Shown here one piece after another: positions 26,872-35,893 of a stretch of 64,000 nucleotides of DNA. Position numbers and translations under genes: made by a program. How positions within the stretch are numbered: the stretch's first letter is position 1; every line of letters starts with the position of its first letter. Origin of the DNA: Sedimentibacter sp. MB35-C1 (GTDB lineage Bacteria; Bacillota; Clostridia; Tissierellales; Sedimentibacteraceae). The notes beneath the pieces are model-generated. The model did not search any database and was not told where the DNA came from. It saw only the letters and a list, made by a program, of their open reading frames with translations. The stretch covers positions 310,001-374,000 of the forward strand of contig NZ_CP133188.1 of the NCBI RefSeq assembly GCF_030913635.1. Direction: 5' to 3'.

Positions 26872-27819
26872 TTGAAATTAGTAATAATTGAACCATTGGG
26901 TGTAGAAAGAGACGTTCTTATCAAAATGGCAGAAGATACACTTGGCAACAAGGTTGAAATTGTTTATTATGACACAAGAGTAACAGATACCGATGAACTG
27001 ATTAAAAGAGGCAGAGATGCCGATATAATTGCCGTTTCCAACCTTCCTCTAAACAGTGAAGTAATAAACGGATGCAACAATCTAAAAATGCTTGCAGTAG
27101 CATTTACAGGTGTGGATCATATTGCTATAGATACCTGCAAAGAAAAAAATATTACGGTTTGCAACTGTGCCGGTTATTCAAATGCCGCAGTAAGTGATTT
27201 GGTATTCGGGCTGATAATTTCTATATACAGAAATATAATTCAATGCAACGAAGCCGTAAGAAGATCAGGAACAAAGGATGGTCTGGTAGGCTTTGAGCTT
27301 GAAGGCAAAAAATTCGGAGTTGTGGGAACAGGCGCTATAGGAAGCAGAGTATGTGCAATAGCAAAGGCATTTGGCTGCCAGGTATATGCTTACTCAAGAA
27401 CAGTAAAAAATGTTGACGGAGTACACTATGTTGATTTGGACACATTGCTGTCAACCTGCGACATTATTTCACTCCATGTTCCTCTGAACGATTCTACAAA
27501 ACATTTAATAAACAGAGAAAAAATCTCATTAATGAAGAAAAGCACCATATTGATAAATACTGCCAGAGGGCCTGTTGTTGACAGTGATGCCCTTGCAGAA
27601 GCTTTGAATACCGAAAAAATTGCAGGTGCAGGTATAGATGTTTTTGAAACCGAACCTCCAATTTCTGAGAGTCATCCTCTTTTACAGGCAAAAAATCTCG
27701 TAGCCACACCTCATATTGCCTTTGCAACAAAAGAAGCTCTTGTAAAAAGAGCTGTCATAGTATTTGAAAATATAAAAGCATACTTAAACGGCAAGCCTCA
27801 AAATGTAATGAACAAATAA
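26872..27819 (+). CDS. D-isomer-specific 2-hydroxyacid dehydrogenase
   Basis: The 315-aa NAD-dependent enzyme has a Rossmann motif (GVVGTGAIGSRVCAIA), the catalytic arginine in NTARGPVVD, the glutamate in FETEPP and the histidine in TPHIAFAT. It interconverts a 2-oxoacid and a D-2-hydroxyacid; phosphoglycerate, hydroxypyruvate or amino-acid-derived ketoacids are all possible. I chose the TTG at 26872, preceded by AAAGGACG; the ATG at 26839 has no ribosome site. Monocistronic, with its own promoter and terminator. Confidence 0.92.
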   Translation: MKLVIIEPLGVERDVLIKMAEDTLGNKVEIVYYDTRVTDTDELIKRGRDADIIAVSNLPLNSEVINGCNNLKMLAVAFTGVDHIAIDTCKEKNITVCNCAGYSNAAVSDLVFGLIISIYRNIIQCNEAVRRSGTKDGLVGFELEGKKFGVVGTGAIGSRVCAIAKAFGCQVYAYSRTVKNVDGVHYVDLDTLLSTCDIISLHVPLNDSTKHLINREKISLMKKSTILINTARGPVVDSDALAEALNTEKIAGAGIDVFETEPPISESHPLLQAKNLVATPHIAFATKEALVKRAVIVFENIKAYLNGKPQNVMNK

Positions 27820-27836
27820 TTTTGGCATTGAATGCA

Positions 27837-27869
27837 AAAAGTTCCGAAAAAAATTTCGGAACTTTTTTA
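27837..27869 (+). terminator. Terminator after the 2-hydroxyacid dehydrogenase gene
   Basis: AAAAGTTCCGAAA and TTTCGGAACTTTT form a 13-bp stem with a T-rich tail. Confidence 0.92.
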
Positions 27870-27947
27870 TATGAAATATGAATATATCAGAATCAATAGG
27901 TTATATTTTATTAATTTTAGAGGGATTACTGACATATTTCATATAGA

Positions 27948-28883
27948 CTAAATAGCATATTCAACAGATTTTTCTTCTTGGTTCTTAAATAACCTAAATA
28001 TATTTTTAAGCAGCTTGAAACAATTTTTTACGGTCTTTTTATCTTCATCATCAATTAGAGGGTTCAATTCCACAAAATCCATTGAAGCTATGTGTACACC
28101 GCCTATTAATTGTGCAAAAATATTTTCGCCTTCCTCCAGGCTGAATCCTTCTGAAACAGCTGTTCCGGTTCCGGGCACCAATGATTTATCCAGCGCATCT
28201 ATATCAAAGCTGAGATGTACTGCATCCACACCGGAATTCTTTATTTTGTTTGTAATTTCCTTAAGAGTATTATCTAACCCGTTTTTGCGCACATCATCCA
28301 TTGTATACAAATTTAGTTTAGATTTTTTTGCCAGTTCATATTCACCTGGGTCTATATCTCTCGCCCCTAAAATATAAACATTCTCCGGCTTAACTTTCTG
28401 TCCATTGTAATAAATATTTGTCAGTGCAGGATTTCCAAAATTCATTGACGCTGCAAGAGGCATTCCGTGAATGTTGCCTGAAGGCGATGTGTCTTCTGTA
28501 TTTATGTCACCATGTGCATCAACCCATATTACTGCTATTTCTTTAAAGTACTTACTTGTTCCGGCAATGCTTCCCATTCCAAGCGAATGGTCTCCGCCTA
28601 CTATAAAAGGAATTGCTCCTTCGCTTATTGAGCTGTACACAGCCTCCGCAAGATTATTATTGTATTCTGCAATCGGATTAAGGTATTTTAATTTACTGCT
28701 TCCTGAATATTTTTCTTCAGGTGAGGCAAAAGGTATTTCAATGTCTCCCTTATCGCATACATCATGGCCTTCCTCTTTAATTAATTCTACAATTCCATTT
28801 TTTTTGAATGTTTCCGGACCAAACTGGGCTCCCTCTCTATCACAGCCGTAGTTTATCGGTACGCTAATTAAATTAAATTTCAT
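27948..28883 (-). CDS. rocF: Arginase
   Basis: The 311-aa ureohydrolase carries all manganese-site motifs: GGDHSLGMG, VWVDAHGD-like VIWVDAHGDINTEDTSPSGN, and SFDIDALDKSLVPGTGTAV. The N-terminus (ISVPINYGCDREGAQFGP) and the GNIHGMPLA block favour arginase over agmatinase or formimidoylglutamase. It hydrolyses arginine to ornithine and urea. A terminator at about 29029 separates it from the next gene, and AT-rich DNA upstream should hold its promoter. No partner arginine genes are nearby. Confidence 0.92.
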   Translation of the reverse strand: MKFNLISVPINYGCDREGAQFGPETFKKNGIVELIKEEGHDVCDKGDIEIPFASPEEKYSGSSKLKYLNPIAEYNNNLAEAVYSSISEGAIPFIVGGDHSLGMGSIAGTSKYFKEIAVIWVDAHGDINTEDTSPSGNIHGMPLAASMNFGNPALTNIYYNGQKVKPENVYILGARDIDPGEYELAKKSKLNLYTMDDVRKNGLDNTLKEITNKIKNSGVDAVHLSFDIDALDKSLVPGTGTAVSEGFSLEEGENIFAQLIGGVHIASMDFVELNPLIDDEDKKTVKNCFKLLKNIFRLFKNQEEKSVEYAI

Positions 28884-29028
28884 GCAACACCCTCCCTTTA
28901 TTTGAATTACATTTATAATTATAAATTATTTGTATATTTATGTCAACATCAACACAAGATATTTTCACCTGCACTTAGTTTTTTCATAGTATTGCATAAA
29001 ATATATTATATAAAGAAGTTTCTATATA

Positions 29029-29057
29029 CAAAAAAATCCCGGCTTTATTTCAGCCGG
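29029..29057 (-). terminator. Terminator downstream of the RsgI-like gene
   Basis: On the minus strand CCGGCT-GAAATAA-AGCCGG is followed by GATTTTTTT. Confidence 0.88.
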
Positions 29058-29090
29058 AACCTTCTATCAATGATGGTATAATTTTAAACT

Positions 29091-29561
29091 TTATTCTTTT
29101 AACACAGACATTCCTTTTGTTTTTTCGTCTAAAGACTTCCCATATCTTAGTCTAATTTCATTATTTAATTTCTCAGCCAAGGAATTGGCCTTATCTTCTG
29201 AAGCCTTTAAATTTACGACAGATACAACAAAATCAATGTCCTGAATTTCACTCACTTCTCCGTTATCATAAAATTCGTCTATGGTTAGTGCTATTGCATC
29301 TGTAATATCTCTATGCATTAAATTACGCAGTTTAAGTTCAGAACTGCTGCCGATCTCTGCTTCAATTACTCTGTTAAACCTATTTACCGTATATTTAACG
29401 GAAGGATTGCTGTTTAAGCTTATATAGCTTGATGGTGTTATATATAAATATCCGCCGTAAGCCGAAGCACCGAATATGGCAGCAAAGAACATAAGATAGC
29501 ATGACAATTTCACCAGAATTTTAATTGATTTTTTCATTTGTCTTTTCTTCCTTTCAGCCAT
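29091..29561 (-). CDS. Stand-alone RsgI-type transmembrane/extracellular domain protein
   Basis: The 156-aa protein has a basic start, one membrane helix (about residues 18-38) and an extracellular module beginning SYISLNSNPSVKYTVNRFNRVIEAE. This matches the juxtamembrane domain of RsgI anti-sigma factors, including the Asn-Pro at which RsgI proteins self-cleave. The cytoplasmic anti-SigI domain (about 50 residues in true RsgI) is absent, and no sigI gene is adjacent. It may be a decoy, an accessory sensor or a truncated anti-sigma factor; function unknown. Confidence 0.65.
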   Translation of the reverse strand: MAERKKRQMKKSIKILVKLSCYLMFFAAIFGASAYGGYLYITPSSYISLNSNPSVKYTVNRFNRVIEAEIGSSSELKLRNLMHRDITDAIALTIDEFYDNGEVSEIQDIDFVVSVVNLKASEDKANSLAEKLNNEIRLRYGKSLDEKTKGMSVLKE

Positions 29562-29830
29562 TATAAGTTAAAGATATGTCTTACTCATGACAGGATATCT
29601 GAAAATTTCGTCCTGCAATGCGGAATAAATGCAGCCAAAACACACACGAACATGCATAGTACCTGACTGAACATTAATGCAGCAGCGGGCTTTTTCAGCA
29701 GTCTGAGGTATGCTATATATACCACTATATTATTCTGTCCAAACAAAATTATGAATAAAAAAAGCACCCTTATTAGAGTGCCCTATTGAATTTTTTTTAT
29801 AATTGTGCTCGATATTTTTTTATCGGCATA

Positions 29831-30115
29831 TTACCAATGTACAGTCGAATCTTCTTCATGCTTCTTAAGTCTAGAATTTCTCAAGTACAGCGTAAAGTCT
29901 ATTGTTATCATAATAAAGTTAATGACGTATAAATAAACAACACTATCGTAAGAATAGAAAAGTTTATGCAAAATTCCAAAAGTATATCCCATTAGAAGGA
30001 TTACCAAAAATACCGGACTCTTTCCTTCTATTGATTTTGATTTGTAGGATCTGTAAATAGAAAATGGCCATGCTGATCCGAAACAAAGAAGCATTAATGT
30101 TTCAAAAATACTCAT
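29831..30115 (-). CDS. Small PQ-loop/SWEET-like membrane protein
   Basis: The 94-aa protein starts at the ATG at 30115, which has GGAGGGA upstream; an earlier in-frame start at 30166 has none. Three membrane helices are visible: SIFETLMLLCFGSAWPFSIY, SPVFLVILLMGYTFGILHKL and YLYVINFIMITIDFTLYL. This three-helix layout with GSAWPFSIYRSYKSKSIEGKS resembles half-transporters of the PQ-loop/SemiSWEET type and bacterial proteins of that annotation. Substrate unknown. A weak hairpin at 29764-29781 may terminate it. Confidence 0.65.
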   Translation of the reverse strand: MSIFETLMLLCFGSAWPFSIYRSYKSKSIEGKSPVFLVILLMGYTFGILHKLFYSYDSVVYLYVINFIMITIDFTLYLRNSRLKKHEEDSTVHW

Positions 30116-30241
30116 ATTCCCTCCAATATAGATGTTGATTATATAATCAACAAAATACTTTAACATTATATAACAGAAACATTTATAAATCTACTAAAAT
30201 ATTGCCGGTTATTCAAATAAATATTCTTATAAATCAATAAA

Positions 30242-30262
30242 ATCCCAAACATATGTTGGGAT
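30242..30262 (-). terminator. Terminator of the OYE gene
   Basis: On the minus strand ATCCCAAC and GTTTGGGAT form an 8-9 bp stem with a TTTATT tail, 42 bp past the stop. Confidence 0.8.
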
Positions 30263-30303
30263 CTTATTTCCAGGTAATCTTTACTGATTACTAATCATAG
30301 CCT

Positions 30304-31335
30304 CTATATTTTTCCGGTTCTGGCAGCTTCGTATTGTTTTGGCCATGTTGCTATATTGCTTAACTTTTCGTCTGCATATAGAGGCCAATACGGGTTTTTT
30401 AAAAATGCGCGGCCTATAAATACAAGATCAGCTCTTCTGTTACGCAATATTTCTTCGGCCATTTGTGGCTCAATTATCAAACCTCCAGTTATTACAGGAA
30501 GTTCTGTTTTTTCTTTTATTTTTTCCGCAAGCCTGATCTGGTAGCCTTGAAATCTCTCGGGCACGATGTTCACAACCCCTCCGGAGCTTACATCTATCAA
30601 ATTGATTCCTTCGTCTTTCACCATATTTATCATCTCCGCAAGGTCTTCCGGGCGATTGCCTTCTTCATCATATTCCTCAGCAGAAACTCTCAGTAAAAGC
30701 GCCTTTTCTTCAGTCCACACTTTTCTTACTTCTCTTATAACCTCTTTAAGAAATCTTGCCCTTCTCTCTTTACTTCCCCCATATTCGTCAGTTCTTTTAT
30801 TTGTTAACGGTGATAAGAACTGGTTTATTAAATACCCGTGGGCACCGTGTATTTCTATTACATCGTAGCCTGCTCTAACACACCTTTCTGCTGCATATCC
30901 GAATGATTTAATTACTTCATGTATTTCTTCCGTCGTCATTTCAGCTGGAATTCTGTATCTGTCACTGTATGCTATTGAACTCGGAGCAATTATTCTTTCA
31001 TTTTCAGCTTCGCACTTTCTCCCTGCATGATTAAGCTGAATTCCGATTTTAGCGCCATATTTTTTACATGCATCCACAATCTTTTTTAGCCCTTCGACTT
31101 GAGAATCCTCCCAAATTCCCAAATCAGATGAGGAAATTCTTCCCTCGGGTTCAACTGCTGTTGCTTCCTGAATAATTAGCCCTGCTCCTCCCACAGCTCT
31201 CGTTGCGTAGTGTAAAACGTGCCATTCAGTTACCTTACCGTCATTTTCTGAAGAATACATACACATCGGCGCCATGACAATCCGATTCTTTAATTCTAAA
31301 TTTTTAATTATGTAATTTGAAAATAATCTCGACAT
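30304..31335 (-). CDS. namA: Old Yellow Enzyme family NADPH/NADH:flavin oxidoreductase (YqjM/NamA-like)
   Basis: The 343-aa FMN-binding TIM barrel begins LFSNYIIKNLELKNRIVMAP and MCMYSS. The active-site blocks QLNHAGRK, IHGAHGYLINQFLSPLTNKR and TDEYGGSKERRARF follow, with the phosphate-binding end VFIGRAFLKNPYW. YqjM-type OYEs reduce activated C=C bonds of enals, enones and nitro compounds and serve in detoxification. The redox-tuning Cys of YqjM is present as MCMYS. Downstream terminator present; monocistronic. Confidence 0.92.
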   Translation of the reverse strand: MSRLFSNYIIKNLELKNRIVMAPMCMYSSENDGKVTEWHVLHYATRAVGGAGLIIQEATAVEPEGRISSSDLGIWEDSQVEGLKKIVDACKKYGAKIGIQLNHAGRKCEAENERIIAPSSIAYSDRYRIPAEMTTEEIHEVIKSFGYAAERCVRAGYDVIEIHGAHGYLINQFLSPLTNKRTDEYGGSKERRARFLKEVIREVRKVWTEEKALLLRVSAEEYDEEGNRPEDLAEMINMVKDEGINLIDVSSGGVVNIVPERFQGYQIRLAEKIKEKTELPVITGGLIIEPQMAEEILRNRRADLVFIGRAFLKNPYWPLYADEKLSNIATWPKQYEAARTGKI

Positions 31336-31454
31336 TTTATCCTCCGTTTATATATATTATACCAAATAAAGAGCAACCTAAACCACTTATATTACGGTAT
31401 CCGGGCAGCAAAAATATAACGTGGCTGATATACCGTAAAAAAAGTATTCCGCAC

Positions 31455-32900
31455 TTATATAATCGGCTGCCCCCCGGACAATGCTCCGTATCTTTGACTT
31501 CTGTATACCTCCACGATGGTGTTCCATGTATCTGCGTCTAAAATTCCTGTGGGTTCCATACCTTGTGTCCCTTGGAAATCCTGCACAGCACGACGTGTAT
31601 TTTCATCATATACTCCGCTTGGCTCAAATGGAGGAATTGCAGGAATGATCAGCGAAATATAATACAGCATTTCCTGAATAATATAAATCAGAGGACTTTC
31701 ATCACCTGGTTTGAATTCAACACCGGGCCATCTAAATCTTGGAAGATATACAGCTTCCTCAGGTAATGAGTCAAGTATACCAAACAGGCTGGACATCAAG
31801 GTGTCAAAAGTTTCTCTGCTAACAACACCTGTCGGTTCAAAGCCCATTGATCTTTGGAAATCCATAACCGAGTTTCTCGTTCGTTCATCAAAAAACCCTG
31901 TTATAGGAACACTGCGTATGGATGGATAATAGGCCGATAAAACATTTAAAGCATATTGTATTAATTCTATTTCCGCCCTTATGTCTCCCTCAAGATATGC
32001 CTCCTCTGTTATTCCATCCATCTGGCTTATTAAATTTTCCTGTGTCGTAAGCTCAGCAAGCCTTGTAATCGAAGTATATCTTTGCATTATCATATACCAC
32101 GTAGCTTTATCTATATCTCCGGTAACAGGAAGATTAAATATACTTTGAAAAGCCCTTACGGCATCCTCTGTGGATTGGTTAAAACTCCCTGTAATAGGCT
32201 TAATTTGAGGAATTCCAGGATAATTAACCCTTATTCTGTCCAAATAAAGTTGCATTCTTAAAACATAGATATTCGAATCTCCAAGCTGGAATACTTCACC
32301 GGGAAAAGAATTTTCGGTATTTCCTATGGGTGTACCAGTTTCAAGATTTATATCTTCTCCATAATAGTATCTTAATATTTCTATAGGCGAATAACCTGCA
32401 GCTGACAAGTCAACTGTTCCCCATTGCTGCAAGCCTTCACACTGTAATATTTTCCCATCGCAAAACTTGGCATATAGTGGCTGCATTTGGCCATCCCTGG
32501 CAATATAGTGAGTGAAAACCTCATCAGCTACAGCATTTATTGTGTCAAACAATCCTCTGTTTAGGATAAACTCCTGATCGTATTGGGGAGAGCTTGTAAT
32601 ATCAAAATCATATCCCCTGGATCTGTACCATTCCGTATAAATCCTGTTTAGAGCAAACGATGTAATTGCGTGCACGTTAGCTTTTAAAGCAGATTCCGGC
32701 CATGTTGGATATAACTCGCTGGATGCAACATTTTTAATGTAATACAGAAAAGGAACGGTTACATCCTCAGCTTCCTCATTAGGGTTACCCAAATGAACAG
32801 TTATAGTGTTTGGAATCGTAATGTTGTATAAATTATCTAAGTCTTGTGCTGCTTGATTCAAATACTTTATTGCATTATTTTTCAAATTATTTTTAAACAT
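31455..32900 (-). CDS. SpoIID/LytB-like domain protein with three peptidoglycan-binding domains
   Basis: The 481-aa protein has an N-terminal module with VPFLYYIKNVASSELYPTWP and ESALKANVHAITSFALNRIY, recalling the SpoIID/LytB amidase-enhancer pattern. Three PG_binding_1 repeats follow at about residues 205-280, 310-380 and 405-470 (for example GSFNQSTEDAVRAFQSIFNL; GFFDERTRNSVMDFQRSMGF; GVYDENTRRAVQDFQGTQGM). It is probably a cortex or wall remodelling factor made during sporulation. No signal peptide is seen. I chose the ATG at 32900, preceded by GGGAG; the more upstream ATG at 32945 has no ribosome site. The SpoIID resemblance is by motif and should be tested with a profile search. Confidence 0.75.
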   Translation of the reverse strand: MFKNNLKNNAIKYLNQAAQDLDNLYNITIPNTITVHLGNPNEEAEDVTVPFLYYIKNVASSELYPTWPESALKANVHAITSFALNRIYTEWYRSRGYDFDITSSPQYDQEFILNRGLFDTINAVADEVFTHYIARDGQMQPLYAKFCDGKILQCEGLQQWGTVDLSAAGYSPIEILRYYYGEDINLETGTPIGNTENSFPGEVFQLGDSNIYVLRMQLYLDRIRVNYPGIPQIKPITGSFNQSTEDAVRAFQSIFNLPVTGDIDKATWYMIMQRYTSITRLAELTTQENLISQMDGITEEAYLEGDIRAEIELIQYALNVLSAYYPSIRSVPITGFFDERTRNSVMDFQRSMGFEPTGVVSRETFDTLMSSLFGILDSLPEEAVYLPRFRWPGVEFKPGDESPLIYIIQEMLYYISLIIPAIPPFEPSGVYDENTRRAVQDFQGTQGMEPTGILDADTWNTIVEVYRSQRYGALSGGQPII

Positions 32901-33064
32901 ATTTTCTCCCATTCCTGTCACATCAATACATATAAAATAAAACACATTGTATTCTAATACTTAATATATGCTAAAATTTTGACTTTGATTATAATTAAGC
33001 ATAAAGTTTTACCTTAAGGAGTAAGAATTTACATTCGGCAAATAATTAGCATTCAACAACTGTC

Positions 33065-33093
33065 TTGTTTGCATTAATTCATTATGATATAAT
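33065..33093 (+). promoter_or_regulatory. SigA-type promoter of hflKC
   Basis: TTGTTT (33065-33070), a 17-base spacer and TATAAT (33088-33093) place the start near 33100 and give a leader of about 180 nt. Confidence 0.6.
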
Positions 33094-33108
33094 AAATGTG
33101 GCGGACAG

Positions 33109-33260
33109 AACAAAACCTTGTTAGTTTACACAATCTAGTATTCGCATATATACCAAGCAAACTGATTAGAAGATTGTGCATTTGGTATTATATTTCAAAG
33201 AAACAACCTTCAATCTTGATGGCTTTGCCATCAATCTGAGGGGTATACCTACTCCTCAAA
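33109..33260 (+). promoter_or_regulatory. Structured leader of hflKC with interleaved pairings
   Basis: CACAATCT (33129-33136) pairs with AGATTGTG (33171-33178). ATACCAA (33150-33156) pairs with TTGGTAT (33182-33188). The two stems interleave, an H-type pseudoknot arrangement. A perfect hairpin TTGATGGC-TTT-GCCATCAA (33216-33234) and a weaker one with TGAGG (33237-33241) and CCTCA (33254-33258) follow before the ribosome site. No known riboswitch class was recognised. Confidence 0.5.
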
Positions 33261-33278
33261 TTTTATAAAGGAGCAAAA

Positions 33279-34340
33279 ATGAAAATGAATAATTTTATTG
33301 AAAAATTAATAAACTTAATCGATAATTCAAAAAAAACGAATAATCAGTTTGAGTTTGGAGATCAGGGCTTTAATGAAAAACCTCCTAAAAAGAAAAAAAA
33401 CACTAAGACACTGCTTATACTTCCTCTTCTGATATTAGTAGTCTACGCCGTTATGTCCTGCCAGTATACAGTTGAAGAATCTGAACAAGCTGTTGTAACA
33501 ACTCTTGGTAAAGTTACAAGTGTTGAGACAGCCGGATTGCATTTTAAGCTTCCATATCCCGTTCAGAATGTTACAAAGGTAGCAGTAAACAAAACACAAA
33601 AACTGCAAATAGGATATGCAAGCGGAAGCGAATCTAAAATTGATGGTTCTACTGTTACGGAAGAATCTAAAATGATAACAGGTGATTTTAATATTGTTAA
33701 TATTGACTTTTTCATAGAATGGAAAATTTCAGATCCTGTTAAATTTCTTTATAATTCTGATGAACCTTCCCACATCTTGAAAATGATATCTCAATCCTCT
33801 GCAAGAAGCATAATAGGTTCTAAAAATGTAGACGGAGTATTGACAACCGAAAAATCAATTATCCAGGCAGAAATAAAAGAAAAAATAATAAATAAACTTG
33901 AAAGCTATGACCTGGGAGTCCAAATACTTGATGTGAAAATCCAGGACAGTGAACCTCCTACTGCCGATGTTATCAAAGCGTTTAAAGAGGTTGAAACCGC
34001 AAAGCAGGAAAAGGAAACACGAATTAATGAAGCTCTGGCTTACAAAAATAAAACATTGCCCGATGCTGAAAGCAAAGCAGACAAATTAATAAGAGACGCG
34101 GAATCTTACAAAGAATCTAAAATTAACCAAGCAAGCGGCGAGGTTGCAAGGTTTAATGCAATGTACGAGGAATATGCCAAGAACAAGGGCATAACCAGAA
34201 CAAGAATGTACTTGGAATCCATCGAGGAAATTTTGCCTGACATAACAGTATACATAGACTCATCAGAAGGCGGAGTGCAGAAACTTCTGCCACTTAAGAG
34301 CTTTTCCGAATCTGAGGAAACTACCGGAGGTGAACAATAA
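33279..34340 (+). CDS. hflK: HflK-like SPFH membrane protease regulator
   Basis: The 353-aa protein has a short basic cytoplasmic N-terminus, one membrane anchor (about residues 43-62) and an SPFH/prohibitin domain (YTVEESEQAVVTTLGKVTSV, then GLHFKLPYPVQNV). A charged coiled-coil (KEVETAKQEKETRINEALAY) follows. HflK with HflC forms a large cage around FtsH and modulates membrane protein turnover. AAAGGAG precedes the ATG and the stop overlaps the hflC start (TAATG), so the pair is translationally coupled. FtsH is not in the window. Confidence 0.92.
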   Translation: MKMNNFIEKLINLIDNSKKTNNQFEFGDQGFNEKPPKKKKNTKTLLILPLLILVVYAVMSCQYTVEESEQAVVTTLGKVTSVETAGLHFKLPYPVQNVTKVAVNKTQKLQIGYASGSESKIDGSTVTEESKMITGDFNIVNIDFFIEWKISDPVKFLYNSDEPSHILKMISQSSARSIIGSKNVDGVLTTEKSIIQAEIKEKIINKLESYDLGVQILDVKIQDSEPPTADVIKAFKEVETAKQEKETRINEALAYKNKTLPDAESKADKLIRDAESYKESKINQASGEVARFNAMYEEYAKNKGITRTRMYLESIEEILPDITVYIDSSEGGVQKLLPLKSFSESEETTGGEQ

Positions 34341-35230
34341 TGCAGGAAACTAAGAAAAAAAGTAATCTAGGATCATTTTTAAGAGTTTTGATAATTCTAT
34401 TGCTTGTTGCAGCTTTTGCCAGCACGGCATACATAGTACGAGAAAATGAATACGCGTATATAACCCGTTTCTCCAAATTCGTCAAAATTCAAGACACTGC
34501 AGGACTGCACTTTAAAGTTCCCGTGTTTGATAAAGTCGAAAAAATTCCTCAGTACAGAATGAAGTATGACATACCTCCGTCAGAAGTGCTGACAGGAGAT
34601 AAAAAAACGCTGGTAGTCGACAATTTCGCAGTATGGCAAATTGATAATCCCCAAACATTTATGAGAACTGTAAGCAGAATTTCTGAAATGGAAAACCGAA
34701 TAGATGCGGTTGTTTACAATGCAGTTAAAAATACTTTAGGTACAATGAACCAAACTGAAATTATAAATTCCGATAACAGCTCAATTGATGACATAAATAT
34801 AAAAATAACTGATACTGTAAACAGTCAGCTCAAAAACTACGGTGTTTCCACAATAGCAGTTGAAATAAAACGCCTGGATCTGCCAAACGATAACGAAACA
34901 GCCGTTTATAACCGAATGATTTCGGAAAGAACTCAAATGGCTGAAAGCTACAGAGCCGAAGGTAACCTTGAAGCAAGTAAGGTTGTAAATGAAACCGACA
35001 AAGAAGTTGGAATACTGCTATCAAAAGCAAAGGCGACAGCCGAAGAATTGAAAGGCCAGGGCGAAAGCGAATATATGAAGATAATTGCCGCTGCATATTC
35101 AACAGAAGACAGGGTACAATATTATGAGTTTATAAGAAGCCTTGAAGCTCTTAAAACCACTATGCGGGGTGATAAAACAGTTATACTTCCTGCAGACAGT
35201 TTCATAGTGAAAGTATTGAACGGAAATTAA
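34340..35230 (+). CDS. hflC: HflC-like SPFH protein
   Basis: The 296-aa protein has an N-terminal membrane helix (LRVLIILLLVAAFASTAYIV), an SPFH domain with AGLHFKVPVFDKVEKIP, the HflC-type block ISERTQMAESYRAEGNLEAS and the GQGESEYMKIIAAAY coiled-coil. It should pair with HflK in a membrane ring. It is co-translated with hflK and followed 28 bp later by a small membrane protein gene. Confidence 0.92.
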   Translation: MQETKKKSNLGSFLRVLIILLLVAAFASTAYIVRENEYAYITRFSKFVKIQDTAGLHFKVPVFDKVEKIPQYRMKYDIPPSEVLTGDKKTLVVDNFAVWQIDNPQTFMRTVSRISEMENRIDAVVYNAVKNTLGTMNQTEIINSDNSSIDDINIKITDTVNSQLKNYGVSTIAVEIKRLDLPNDNETAVYNRMISERTQMAESYRAEGNLEASKVVNETDKEVGILLSKAKATAEELKGQGESEYMKIIAAAYSTEDRVQYYEFIRSLEALKTTMRGDKTVILPADSFIVKVLNGN

Positions 35231-35258
35231 AATATACTAAGCTAACCGAGGTGATTTA

Positions 35259-35618
35259 ATGAATTTTGAATATAAAAAAAAGGCATTCCCTCATCTTGTA
35301 ACAGCACTGGCAGGTTTACTTATAGCAATATTCGGAGTATTTAAATCTGTTTTTTCCGACGGCTCAGGTTATGAACGATTGGTGACGGTACTGGTTGTAT
35401 TGATTATATATGGTGTGCTTGGAATAATCATAGGAATATGGAAACCGGTTAAAACTTTTATATTCCTTCCATGGCTCAGCCTGCCAGGTGTTCTTGTTCT
35501 TATATTCTCAATGAGCCGAGATGGGTTCAAAGTATTTTACATTCCGTATATAATTCTTATAATCACTGTTTCAGACTTTGGTCTATATACAGGTAAATCA
35601 TTCAAACGAAAAAAATAG
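35259..35618 (+). CDS. Small hypothetical membrane protein
   Basis: The 119-aa protein has four hydrophobic helices (LVTALAGLLIAIFGVFKSVF; LVTVLVVLIIYGVLGIIIGI; FIFLPWLSLPGVLVLIFS; YIPYIILIITVSDFGLY) and basic ends. Not recognised. It is the third gene of the hflKC operon, with a GAGGTGA ribosome site, and shares its terminator. A structural or accessory role at the HflKC complex is possible but unsupported. Confidence 0.7.
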   Translation: MNFEYKKKAFPHLVTALAGLLIAIFGVFKSVFSDGSGYERLVTVLVVLIIYGVLGIIIGIWKPVKTFIFLPWLSLPGVLVLIFSMSRDGFKVFYIPYIILIITVSDFGLYTGKSFKRKK

Positions 35619-35628
35619 TACAGCAAAA

Positions 35629-35655
35629 CTGGGACCGGTCAAAGACCGGTCCCAG
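35629..35655. terminator. Strong bidirectional terminator
   Basis: CTGGGACCGGTC (35629-35640) and GACCGGTCCCAG (35644-35655) form a perfect 12-bp stem with an AAA loop between convergent genes. Confidence 0.9.
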
Positions 35656-35659
35656 CTAG

Positions 35660-35881
35660 TTATATATCCATCTTATTCAAAATATCTCTGAGAAGCTTAG
35701 CTTCTTCCTTGCTCAGCGTAACTCCTTTGCCCATTCTTTCATGTTCAGGCGACCATTCCCTTATGTCAAATTTAGGTTCTCTGTCATTCCAGCTTACCAT
35801 ATTAAGCTCCTTAGTCCATCCTCTTGATGATTCTGAAAGAATAGCTAATTCTTCTGTTATTTCATATTTTATTCCTGCCAT
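35660..35881 (-). CDS. PC4/YdbC-family ssDNA-binding protein
   Basis: The 73-aa protein contains ILSESSRGWTKELNMVSWND and PKFDIREWSPEHERMGKGVT, nearly the textbook YdbC sequence. YdbC is a bacterial relative of the transcription coactivator PC4 and binds single-stranded DNA as a dimer. The biological role in bacteria is unclear. It follows the macrodomain gene by 12 bp on the same strand, probably co-transcribed. Confidence 0.92.
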   Translation of the reverse strand: MAGIKYEITEELAILSESSRGWTKELNMVSWNDREPKFDIREWSPEHERMGKGVTLSKEEAKLLRDILNKMDI

Positions 35882-35893
35882 GATTTTCTCCTT

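Noticed and set aside
29585-29767. 60-codon hydrophobic minus-strand frame
   Set aside because: No ribosome site and no recognisable pattern; hydrophobicity is expected from AT-rich DNA.
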